From assembly GCA_024643915.1 (NCBI GenBank), contig JAHEMB010000258.1:1-5996 (forward strand): a stretch of 5,996 nt of DNA, in the 5' to 3' direction. Origin of the DNA: Rhodothermaceae bacterium (GTDB taxonomy: Bacteria > Bacteroidota > Rhodothermia > Rhodothermales > JAHEMB01). Numbering within the stretch: position 1 is the stretch's first letter; each line of letters opens with the position of its first letter. The notes under the pieces were generated by a model that worked only from the letters and a program-made list of their open reading frames with translations, had not been told where the DNA came from and ran no database searches. A program made the position numbers and the translations under genes. Of the stretch, positions 1 to 5,907 are shown piece by piece.

Positions 1-531
1 CGGCGGGCGCGAGCGCGTAGCCGGCAACTGGGCGTTGCGGGGCACGTGCACCGGCAGGTACGGGCCGGGCTGGTAGGCAGCAGGCTGGTAGGCGCCGGAC
101 TGGTACGTGGCTGGTACGGACTCGTGCGGCGCCGGACGCTGCGGTGCGTCCAGCCACTCGCCGAACCCCGCCTCGCCGCCGGAAAGGGGCGTAGGAGCAG
201 ACGGCATATCGTGCTGCGGGGATGCGGCCCAGGCGTCTGTCGACCCCGCGCCGTCGGATTGCCACGCGCCCGGCGTTCCTTCTTCGAAAAATGAGGAGCG
301 TGGCCCTGCGGCCGAACCATCCGGCGAGGCGGCGTGCCCCGCAGCGCCCGTTGCTTTCGGTGCGACGGCGCCGTCGCCGCTCGGAAGGGAGGCCGGCAGC
401 AACCACGTCTCATCCGGCGCCTCTTTGGAGACTTCCTGCGACGCCGAGGATGCCCCTTTGGGCGGCGCGTTGCCCGCCGTGAAGAGATCTTCGTAGAAAG
501 AAGAGGAGTTGGGACCCGCTTTCTTATCCAT
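1..531 (-). CDS. Partial low-complexity protein, N-terminal 177 codons, function unknown
   Basis: On the minus strand the frame starting at the ATG at 531-529 stays open to the left edge without a stop, so 177 residues are visible and the gene continues outside. An in-frame TAG at 558-556, with no ATG, GTG or TTG in between, makes 531 the only usual start. The protein begins MDKKAGPNSSSFYEDLF, with no signal peptide or membrane segment, so this part is probably cytoplasmic. The rest is dominated by Pro, Ala, Ser and Gly and is probably disordered. Tryptophans occur singly in similar short settings (ETW 41-43, GAW 88-90, DAW 99-101, GEW 124-126). The motif SSFYED (10-15) recurs as SSFFEE (79-84). 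Residues 142-161 form four pentads with Tyr in second place. I do not recognise the family; any folded domain would lie beyond the edge. It is divergent from the gene at 1019. Confidence 0.7.
   Translation of the reverse strand, partial: MDKKAGPNSSSFYEDLFTAGNAPPKGASSASQEVSKEAPDETWLLPASLPSGDGAVAPKATGAAGHAASPDGSAAGPRSSFFEEGTPGAWQSDGAGSTDAWAASPQHDMPSAPTPLSGGEAGFGEWLDAPQRPAPHESVPATYQSGAYQPAAYQPGPYLPVHVPRNAQLPATRSRPP
49..108 (-). repeat. Four 15-bp coding repeats giving period-5 YQ pentads
   Basis: Read on the minus strand, this stretch encodes TYQSG, AYQPA, AYQPG and PYLPV, with Tyr exactly every five residues (143, 148, 153, 158). On the plus strand the hexamer CTGGTA recurs at 70, 85 and 100, and CAGGTA lies at 55, a strict 15-bp period. 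The copies have diverged at other codons, so this is an old, in-frame repeat kept at protein level rather than a fresh slippage product. Confidence 0.75.
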
Positions 532-1018
532 GTGAGCGCGTGAAATCGGTGCTTCCTACTAAAGGATGAAGAGATGCCGGTGCGCACGGCACCGCTCTTT
601 GACTCGTTGCAGACGGCGGGGCCTGCTGAAAGGCCGCCCTGCATGGCGCACGACGGGCGCGTCGAAACCCGGGGGCCCCTTCCCCGCCTGCGCTATCAGG
701 TTGAGTACCATTTTGGTAGGCCGAACCGCAGTGAGAAGCCATCGCCCTGCTTTTCGCTGCCCGTCCGATCCGGTGATTCCAGGCCAAGACGGAACAGTCA
801 CGCCCCCGCCTTGATCCTCGCGAACGTGCGATTTCTGCGCGCATTTGCTGTTTTTAGCAGATGAAAAAGGTGCCCTGGCGACGGGGCATGGCCTGTGAGC
901 AAGGTAGCCCTTGCCGTACGAAACAGCGTTGCCCGGTGATTACGCCAACCATGCGGCATGGTTTTCGCGGAAGCCGAATTTCCATCAAGCCCGCGCAAGC
1001 AGTTCTTACCCGCAAGCA
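532..1018. other. Divergent intergenic region with short hairpins, no convincing gene
   Basis: This 487-bp stretch separates two divergent genes and should hold both promoters, but I see no clear -35/-10 pair. Open frames here have poor codon usage and no recognisable protein. Short inverted repeats are visible: 578-583 with 589-594 (6 bp, 5-nt loop); 615-624 with 631-638 (8 bp with a two-base bulge); 706-710 with 714-718 (TACCA/TGGTA, 3-nt spacer); and TGCT/AGCA flanking a T-run near 850-862. None has the stem plus T-run of a strong terminator, and neither neighbour ends here. They could be leader structures or protein-binding sites. No tRNA or rRNA was recognised. Confidence 0.5.
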
Positions 1019-2074
1019 ATGATTTCAACCCGCTACGCCTCCGCACGTCGCCTCGCCCGGAAGCCGTTCACGCAAGCCGTCGCTGCGATCACCTCTGATG
1101 CGCCGGACCGCCACGACGTCCGGTACCTCGTCGATCAAAGCTATCGGTTCGCCTTGGCGTATCTTAAGCAGAAGGTACGGCAGCGCCGGTTGCAGCCCAG
1201 CCTCTTCGGCCTCACACTCGAAGACCTCGCCTTCGACTGCTTCGCCGACCTCTTCGAGCGCAACGACCAGGGCCGCTTCGTACAGCTCGCCACTTTCTTC
1301 GAGTCGGCCCGCTGGCGCGAACTCGACGAGGCGGGCCTGCGCAGCAGTTTCCGGCGGCTCGTCTTCAGCAAGGTCAATGAGGGCCTCTTCCGCCGCTACC
1401 GCGAGGCCGACCCGAACCTCGCCAAGATCATCCGCAATGTCAAGAACGCGATCAAGGCCGACGCCCGCCTCTCCATCGAGCGCCGCCCGAACGGGGCGTA
1501 TCTCGTCGTGAACATCGCGCCCGAGTCGGCCCAGTTGCCGGTAGCACCTACTGAGATCATGGAGGCCTACCTCATCGGGCGGCTATGCCGGTCCGAGGCG
1601 CTCCACGAGGCCGTCGCCTCCTTTGTCGGCTTCGCCTTCGACCACCCGTATTATGCCCCGGAGTACCCGCTCATTCCTTTTGCCCAGGCCCTACGCACCG
1701 CATTCCTCCACGCCGGCCAGCCGCCTTCCGAGAACAACCGCCCCGCGCCTTTCCTTTCGGATGAGGTGAGCCGGGCCATCCTGCTCGTCATCGACGGGGT
1801 GCAGGACCAGATGCACGCCTCCTACGTCGGGCGCGGCAAAGTCGAGGCCACCACCTACCAGGCCTACTTCCGCGCCATCAGCGACGTGCTGCACGCCGAG
1901 TACGTCAGCAGCGCCGACCCGGTCGCCTCCTACTTCGATGCGCTCGGCAAGTACCTGCCCGGTCTGCCGAAAGACACCTACCGGCAGGAGCACCGGCACG
2001 TGATGGAGTACCTCGCCAAGATGGCCCGTGCCCAACTGCTTGACTACCTGCAAGACGAACCGTGTGAGGCGTGA
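1019..2074 (+). CDS. Putative diverged sigma-70-like regulator
   Basis: This frame encodes 351 residues from the ATG at 1019. It can be extended to a TTG at 911, but those 36 codons have lower third-position GC, so I prefer 1019. No signal peptide or membrane helix is seen; the protein is basic at its N-terminus and mostly helical in character. Numbering from 1019, residues 65-85 (LTLEDLAFDCFADLFERND) resemble the helix of sigma-70 region 2 that carries the usual DLVQE-type motif. Residues 108-146 (LRSSFRRLVFSKVNEGLFRR and following) sit where region 2 would contact DNA. The last 35 residues (TYRQEHRHVMEYLAKMARAQLLDYL) resemble the recognition-helix end of region 4. This is pattern resemblance only; the length is about twice that of an ECF factor and the central part (residues 150-260) is unmatched. 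The stop codon is in GTGA at 2071-2074, the overlap typical of a coupled downstream gene, and a small anti-sigma-like gene lies further on. An unrelated helical protein is possible. Confidence 0.75.
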   Translation: MISTRYASARRLARKPFTQAVAAITSDAPDRHDVRYLVDQSYRFALAYLKQKVRQRRLQPSLFGLTLEDLAFDCFADLFERNDQGRFVQLATFFESARWRELDEAGLRSSFRRLVFSKVNEGLFRRYREADPNLAKIIRNVKNAIKADARLSIERRPNGAYLVVNIAPESAQLPVAPTEIMEAYLIGRLCRSEALHEAVASFVGFAFDHPYYAPEYPLIPFAQALRTAFLHAGQPPSENNRPAPFLSDEVSRAILLVIDGVQDQMHASYVGRGKVEATTYQAYFRAISDVLHAEYVSSADPVASYFDALGKYLPGLPKDTYRQEHRHVMEYLAKMARAQLLDYLQDEPCEA

Positions 2075-2080
2075 AACGTA
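2069..2080. repeat. 12-bp direct repeat, left copy
   Basis: GCGTGAAACGTA overlaps the stop codon of the gene at 1019-2074 and is repeated perfectly at 2377-2388. It contains GTGAAACGT, which would read as a start MKR overlapping the stop as GTGA, but this frame closes after ten codons at the TAG 2101-2103. Confidence 0.85.
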
Positions 2081-2376
2081 AATCTGCGATTGGACTTCCG
2101 TAGGGACCGGGATGTGTGATCCGAAGCGCCCTCGCCCTTCATCGGCGCCGCTCTTCCTCTCTTCCTCTCTTCCTCTCTTCCCCTCCTCCATTTCCCTTGC
2201 TTCCATTCTATTTTTCCGCAGGCTGTGGCGGATGTGACGAGGGGGATGCGGAGCTTGCCTGGCGTACCCCTACCTTGCGTATCAACCTGGATTTTGACCC
2301 TGTCGAAATGCGGGGGCGGAACCTTTGCAAGCACGATCCATCTGTGTTGCCAAGTGCCCCTATTCTGTGCCGGCTC
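2081..2376. mobile_element. Candidate 296-bp inserted segment without visible terminal inverted repeats
   Basis: The segment lies between two perfect 12-bp direct repeats. Removing it with one repeat copy places the GTG start of the gene at 2379 directly on the stop of the upstream gene as a GTGA overlap. That is the arrangement expected for a regulator and its partner, so the present gap looks like an insertion with target-site duplication. The segment has no long gene of its own and has mixed composition, including a pyrimidine tract. I compared the two ends and found no terminal inverted repeats, and there is no transposase, so the type of element is unknown. A duplication by recombination or a chance repeat are alternatives. 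Confidence 0.4.
2151..2182. repeat. Tandem 8-bp repeat, CTCTTCCT x4, in a pyrimidine tract
   Basis: The octamer CTCTTCCT occurs three times in a row from 2151, followed by a fourth copy with one change (CTCTTCCC). It continues into a nearly pure C/T tract reaching about 2217 on the plus strand. It lies in the untranslated gap between two genes. Such a tract can change copy number by slippage, which would alter spacing or RNA structure rather than a reading frame. Confidence 0.9.
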
Positions 2377-2388
2377 GCGTGAAACGTA
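2377..2388. repeat. 12-bp direct repeat, right copy, at the start of the small gene
   Basis: This is the second perfect copy of GCGTGAAACGTA. Here the GTG at 2379 opens the frame MKRIDEQLIERY of the following gene. The bases on either side of the repeat differ from those around the left copy. Confidence 0.85.
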
Positions 2389-2609
2389 TCGACGAACAGC
2401 TCATCGAACGCTACGTCCGGTGGCCCGAGACGCTCTCCTCCGACCTCCGAGCAACCATCCAAACGCACCTGGCAGTGGATGACGTCGCCCGCGCTACGGC
2501 AGACTTCTACCGGCAGTTTTACGAAGAATTGGACGCGCAGGAAGAGGTGCCCGCCGCCAAGCTCAATGCTTATCTGGAGCGCCTTTTCCCCTCGCCCCGC
2601 GCAGCCTGA
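2379..2609 (+). CDS. Small putative anti-sigma-like partner protein
   Basis: From the GTG at 2379 the product is 76 residues: MKRIDEQLIERYVRWPETLS, then a helical stretch with ATIQTHLAVDDVARATADFY, then an acidic part and a C-terminal helix LNAYLERLF. An in-frame ATG at 2325 would add 18 residues, but these fall inside the apparently inserted DNA and have weaker codon bias, so I prefer 2379. The pattern of a short N-terminal helix ending in ERY, a turn, then xxIxxHLAxxxxxxxxxxFY recalls the zf-HC2-type N-terminus of anti-sigma factors. The Cys residues of that fold are absent and there is no membrane segment. Its position after a sigma-like gene, and the ancestral overlap suggested by the 12-bp repeats, support a regulatory partner. 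The function is inference; an unrelated small helical protein cannot be excluded. Confidence 0.65.
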   Translation: MKRIDEQLIERYVRWPETLSSDLRATIQTHLAVDDVARATADFYRQFYEELDAQEEVPAAKLNAYLERLFPSPRAA

Positions 2610-2715
2610 CCTGGCCCCCCGATGGCCCTATTCTCAGGCGAGAGTTATCTCTATCTCTTTACGTTCCACGTCAGACCTTTCCCCGGAGCACGACGTTCTT
2701 TGTGTTTTTCCGCGA

Positions 2716-2743
2716 TTGGTTGTGCGCGCAACGACGGTATAGC
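2716..2743 (+). promoter_or_regulatory. Possible sigma-70-like promoter upstream of the glycosylphosphotransferase gene
   Basis: TTGGTT at 2716-2721 and TATAGC at 2738-2743 are separated by 16 bases and lie about 50 bases ahead of the ATG at 2798. The surrounding 188-bp gap (2610-2797) holds no gene and is less GC-rich than its neighbours. The consensus used by this organism is unknown, so this is a weak call. Confidence 0.3.
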
Positions 2744-2797
2744 GGCGACTCAGGTGCTCATCACGAGGCATCGCTTAGGATTTGCCCCTCGTAGTCG

Positions 2798-4294
2798 ATG
2801 TTAGAGAGGGCCTTTCGCTTGGAGACTAAACGTGGTATGAACCAGATCGAACTCGCTGCAAAGCGGACGTTTGCCGAGCACCTGGTGGATCGCCGGGAGC
2901 AGGCGATGCTGTACACCCGGCGGCGGTGGTACAACGCGGGGGCACTTGCGGCGGGGGACACGGTGGCCCTCAGCATCGCGTTGTTGACGGCCGGCGTGCT
3001 GCGCTTCTGGTGGCTCGGCGAGCCGGTGGTGCCGGTGTGGAGCTGGTATATGCTGCCGGCCTGGTGGGGCGGCGCAGCAATGATGCGGCTGTTGCCCGGA
3101 TGGGGCCTCGGGCCCGTGGAGGAACTGCGCCGGATGACGGTTTTGCTGTTGCTCTTCTTCGCTCTGACGACCGTCGTCCTCTTCCTCAGCAAACAGGCTG
3201 AACTGACCAGTCGCCTCACGCTCACGGTGGCCTGCGGCATCAGCCTCGTCGCGGTGCCGCTTACCCGGCTCCAGGTAAAACGGCTGCTGATTGCAAGAGG
3301 CTCATGGGGGCTGCCGACGGCCATCTACGGCGCGGGCGCCACGGCGCGCAAGGTCGTGGAACTGCTACGCAGGGAAGAAGGGCTGGGCTACCGCCCCGTC
3401 GCCGTCTTCGACGATAACCCCGACGCCTGGGGCGAGCGCCTGCAAAACGTCCCGGTGCTCGGCGGCACCGACCTCGTCACGGCCCGGGCGCCCGTGGCTA
3501 TCCTCGCCATGCCCAGCCTGCCGCGCAAAAAGCAGGTGGCCCTGCTTGAAGGCCCGCTTTCCTGCTACCGCACCGTGCTCATCATCCCCGACCTGTTCGA
3601 GGCGCCCTCCCTCTGGGTCAAGCCGCGCGACCTCAACGGCATCCTCGGCCTGGAGATCGCCAGTAACCTGATGAACCCGTCGGCGCGTTTCCTCAAGCGC
3701 GCCACGGACGTGGTCCTCATCCTGGCAACAGCGCCCTTCTGGCTTCCCCTGTGCGCCCTCCTGGCCGCCCTCATCTGGCTCGAAGACGGAGCCAGCCCCT
3801 TCTTCACGCAGGAGCGCGTGGGCCGCGACAGCCGCCTGTTCCGCACGTGGAAATTCCGCACGATGCTGCCCGACGCCGAGCAGGTGCTCTTGCAGAAACT
3901 AAGTGAGGACGAGGCCCTGCGGCAGGAATGGGAGACGACCTATAAGCTTAGAATCGACCCCCGTGTCACCCGGATTGGCCGATTTCTCCGCCGCTTCTCC
4001 CTTGATGAATTGCCCCAGTTATGGAACGTGCTGCAGGGCGAGATGAGCCTGGTGGGGCCGCGCCCCCTCCCCCGCTACCACCACAACGACCTGGCCGACC
4101 GGGTACGCGAATTGCGCGAGCGCGTGCGGCCCGGCATGACGGGGCTTTGGCAGGTATCTGGCCGCAGCGACGCCGGCACTGAAGGCATGGAGCAATGGGA
4201 TCCCTACTACGTACGCAACTGGTCCCTCTGGCTCGACGTGGTGGTGCTGGTGCGCACCTGGCGAGCCGTCGTCTTCAGTCAGGGCGCATATTGA
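2798..4294 (+). CDS. Polyprenyl-phosphate sugar-1-phosphate transferase, WbaP-like
   Basis: The 498-residue protein has the layout of the WbaP family, which transfers a sugar-1-phosphate (often galactose or glucose) from a nucleotide sugar to undecaprenyl phosphate at the inner membrane and so starts polysaccharide repeat-unit synthesis. About four membrane helices lie at residues 45-68, 80-98, 112-131 and 138-156. A Rossmann-like cytoplasmic domain follows (YGAGATARKVVELL 177-190, VAVFDDN 201-207). The catalytic PglC-like core begins with FLKRATDVVLIL (298-309) and a re-entrant helix. It then carries GASPFFTQERVG (331-342), KFRTM (352-356), the Asp-Glu pair in SLDELPQLWN (D403, E404), GEMSLVGPRP (414-423) and RPGMTGLWQVSGR (444-456), and ends in the usual GAY. 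No key motif is missing. The sugar cannot be read from sequence. The ATG at 2837 (Met14), with GGAG at 2821-2824, is an alternative start. The flippase gene follows on the same strand. Confidence 0.96.
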   Translation: MLERAFRLETKRGMNQIELAAKRTFAEHLVDRREQAMLYTRRRWYNAGALAAGDTVALSIALLTAGVLRFWWLGEPVVPVWSWYMLPAWWGGAAMMRLLPGWGLGPVEELRRMTVLLLLFFALTTVVLFLSKQAELTSRLTLTVACGISLVAVPLTRLQVKRLLIARGSWGLPTAIYGAGATARKVVELLRREEGLGYRPVAVFDDNPDAWGERLQNVPVLGGTDLVTARAPVAILAMPSLPRKKQVALLEGPLSCYRTVLIIPDLFEAPSLWVKPRDLNGILGLEIASNLMNPSARFLKRATDVVLILATAPFWLPLCALLAALIWLEDGASPFFTQERVGRDSRLFRTWKFRTMLPDAEQVLLQKLSEDEALRQEWETTYKLRIDPRVTRIGRFLRRFSLDELPQLWNVLQGEMSLVGPRPLPRYHHNDLADRVRELRERVRPGMTGLWQVSGRSDAGTEGMEQWDPYYVRNWSLWLDVVVLVRTWRAVVFSQGAY

Positions 4295-4352
4295 GCGCCT
4301 CCGCCGGTCCCGCTGGTTGGCCTACGGACGAGGGACCGCGAAACAGGAAGTC

Positions 4353-4411
4353 CACCTTCTTCGCTGCCGGTTTCGGAGCGTTCTTGCATCTTCAGATACC
4401 GAAAGAAGGTG
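4353..4411 (+). promoter_or_regulatory. Structured leader that can hide a ribosome-binding site
   Basis: CACCTTCTT at 4353-4361 pairs perfectly over 9 bp with AAGAAGGTG at 4403-4411. Between them, 4362-4380 forms a second hairpin (CGCT and CCG with CGG and AGCG, one bulged G, GTTT loop). The 3' arm of the outer stem contains most of GGTGA at 4408-4412, which matches the anti-Shine-Dalgarno sequence and lies 3 bases before the ATG at 4416. In the folded RNA this site would be paired. A control role is inference. Confidence 0.5.
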
Positions 4412-4415
4412 AACC

Positions 4416-4481
4416 ATGAGCCATACGCTGCCCTTGGTCCGTCGTCGGTCGTCAGCGGTCTCGCTGAAAGCGAAAACATGA
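4416..4481 (+). CDS. Short upstream frame (21 codons) coupled to the flippase gene
   Basis: The ATG at 4416 opens a 21-codon frame beginning MSHTLPLVRRRSSAVS and ending in LKAKT. Its TGA at 4479-4481 overlaps the flippase ATG at 4478 as ATGA, the classic arrangement for translational coupling. It is preceded by the best Shine-Dalgarno match in the neighbourhood, GGTGA at 4408-4412, within the 3' arm of a 9-bp stem. The peptide is basic, with three consecutive Arg and two Lys, and has no membrane segment or known motif. It may act only as a leader whose translation delivers ribosomes to the next start. The competing reading is that the flippase starts at the GTG 4409 in another frame, which would make this frame a shadow. 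Confidence 0.4.
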   Translation: MSHTLPLVRRRSSAVSLKAKT

Positions 4482-5794
4482 ATGAGCAGGCGATAGTGGA
4501 CGACCCTCCGGCACGCGGCGTCTCCTTCTGGGTATCCAAGGGAGGCTTTGCTGTTTTGGACCAGGCCCTCTTCGCCGGGGCCAACTTCGTCCTCAACGTA
4601 TTGCTGGCGCGGTGGCTGACGCCGGTGGCCTATGGCACGTTTACCCTGGCCTACTCCAGCTTCCTGCTGATCGCCTCTTTCCACACGGCGGCTTTCACCG
4701 AACCGATGCTCATCTACGGCTCGGGCCGGTACGAGGGGCGGTTTCGGCGGTACCTGGGGATGCTGGTGGCGGGGCACTGGCTGGCGACGCTCGCCGTGGC
4801 CGGGTTGGCGCTGGGCATCGCTGCCGTCCTGTGGCTGGCCGACGCCCCGACCACGGCCACGGCGCTGGGTGGGCTGGCCCTCGCGCTACCCTTCATCCTG
4901 ATGATGTGGCTAGTGCGCCGCGCCTTCTACGTGCAACTCCGCCCCCAGGGCGCGGCGGCGTGCGGGCTGCTGTACCTGCTGGTGCTGCTGGGTGGCACCT
5001 ACGCGCTCTACATAGGCGGCCTGCTCGGGCCTGGGACGGCCCTTGCCTGGATGGGCGCCGCCAGCATCGCCGCTTTCGCCCTGGCCTGGCCGATGCTGCG
5101 GCCCCGCCGCTTCCCCTTCCGGCGGCTGTGGCCCGCCAAGCGACATGCTCCGACCGACGCCGACCTGCCCGCCGCCGTCCGCGCCGACCACTGGCGCTAC
5201 GCCCGCTGGGCCTTCCCCAACGCCGGGCTCGACTGGATCGGCGCCAACGTACACTACTTTATTCTCGTCTCAGCGGCGAGCCTGGCCACGGTGGGCACCA
5301 TGCGCGCCCTCGACCTGATGCTGATGCCCTACTGGCAGGGCATGGCGGCCCTTCACACACTCCTTCTCCCCATGCTCTCGAAGGACGTCGAAGCCTCGAC
5401 CATGAGTCTCGGCCATTTCGTCCGGCGCTACGTGGCGCCCTGGAGCCTGCTGTCCATCCTCGCCACCGCCGCCCTCGCCCTCTTCGGACCCTACGCCATG
5501 TCGCTCGTCTATGGCGACCATTACACGGCTTATGCGGGCCTGCTGGGCTGGTACGCCCTCATTCTCGTGCCCGAAACCGTCGTGGGCCTGGTGTTTCTGC
5601 TGCTGCGCGCCTACGTCCGCACCGACCTCGTTTTTCTGCTCAACGGCATCTTCTCTGCCGCCCTCGTCGCCGGGCTTTGGGGGGGCGTGCAATTCGGCCT
5701 CGAAGGGCTCATCTACGCGCGCATCGGCGTGGCCTTCTTGATGTTCGCCGTCGCCCTCATCGTCCTGCTGCGAACCCTGCGGCCGGCTCGTTGA
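4478..5794 (+). CDS. Wzx-like polysaccharide repeat-unit flippase
   Basis: From the ATG at 4478 the product is 438 residues; a GTG at 4409 would add 23 residues with no membrane or domain content. The protein is strongly hydrophobic with about 12 predicted membrane helices. It opens with a soluble tail, then FWVSKGGFAVLDQALFAGAN followed by FVLNVLLARWLTPVAYGTF, the first-helix pattern of the polysaccharide transporter (MOP superfamily, Wzx/RfbX-type) family, where LAR.L.P..YG.F is characteristic. A charged cytoplasmic loop (about 231-266 in the GTG numbering) separates two six-helix halves, as is usual. The length fits the family. Such proteins move undecaprenyl-diphosphate-linked oligosaccharides from the cytoplasmic to the periplasmic face. 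The initiating transferase lies 183 bases upstream on the same strand, so the two probably act in one pathway. The transported sugar cannot be inferred. Confidence 0.9.
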   Translation: MNEQAIVDDPPARGVSFWVSKGGFAVLDQALFAGANFVLNVLLARWLTPVAYGTFTLAYSSFLLIASFHTAAFTEPMLIYGSGRYEGRFRRYLGMLVAGHWLATLAVAGLALGIAAVLWLADAPTTATALGGLALALPFILMMWLVRRAFYVQLRPQGAAACGLLYLLVLLGGTYALYIGGLLGPGTALAWMGAASIAAFALAWPMLRPRRFPFRRLWPAKRHAPTDADLPAAVRADHWRYARWAFPNAGLDWIGANVHYFILVSAASLATVGTMRALDLMLMPYWQGMAALHTLLLPMLSKDVEASTMSLGHFVRRYVAPWSLLSILATAALALFGPYAMSLVYGDHYTAYAGLLGWYALILVPETVVGLVFLLLRAYVRTDLVFLLNGIFSAALVAGLWGGVQFGLEGLIYARIGVAFLMFAVALIVLLRTLRPAR

Positions 5795-5907
5795 AATAGT
5801 TTACGCGACGAACCTACCATGACACGATACTAGGGATGAAGCATCACTAAAGAAGAGGCACCAGAAACGCGATACTTCCGGCTCCTATTATGTAAATCGA
5901 AAGACAC

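Noticed and set aside
524..844. Minus-strand frame of 106 codons in the divergent intergenic region
   Set aside because: It has no recognisable protein pattern, ends inside the better-supported partial gene, and lacks codon bias.
1691..2206. Long open frame on the minus strand, 171 codons
   Set aside because: It lies opposite the 3' part of a gene with strong third-position GC bias, and its end is low-complexity Lys/Arg/Glu from the reversed pyrimidine tract; it is a shadow.
2151..2222. Pyrimidine tract followed by CCGCAG, resembling a eukaryotic 3' splice site
   Set aside because: The flanking genes are bacterial in family and arrangement, and no 5' splice site or interrupted protein is present.
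2664..2712. Possible terminator after the small gene (ACGTC/GACGT arms, then a T-rich run)
   Set aside because: The stem is only 5 bp with a loop of about 19 bases and the T-run is interrupted; too weak to call.
4612..5799. 395-codon plus-strand frame inside the flippase gene
   Set aside because: It is Arg/Pro/Ala/His-rich with no domain, as expected for a shifted frame in GC-rich DNA; the overlapping frame is a clear membrane transporter.
5819..5850. Two tiny frames of 4 codons each (ATG ACA CGA TAC TAG and ATG AAG CAT CAC TAA)
   Set aside because: They are too short to distinguish from chance and have no ribosome site or link to the next start.
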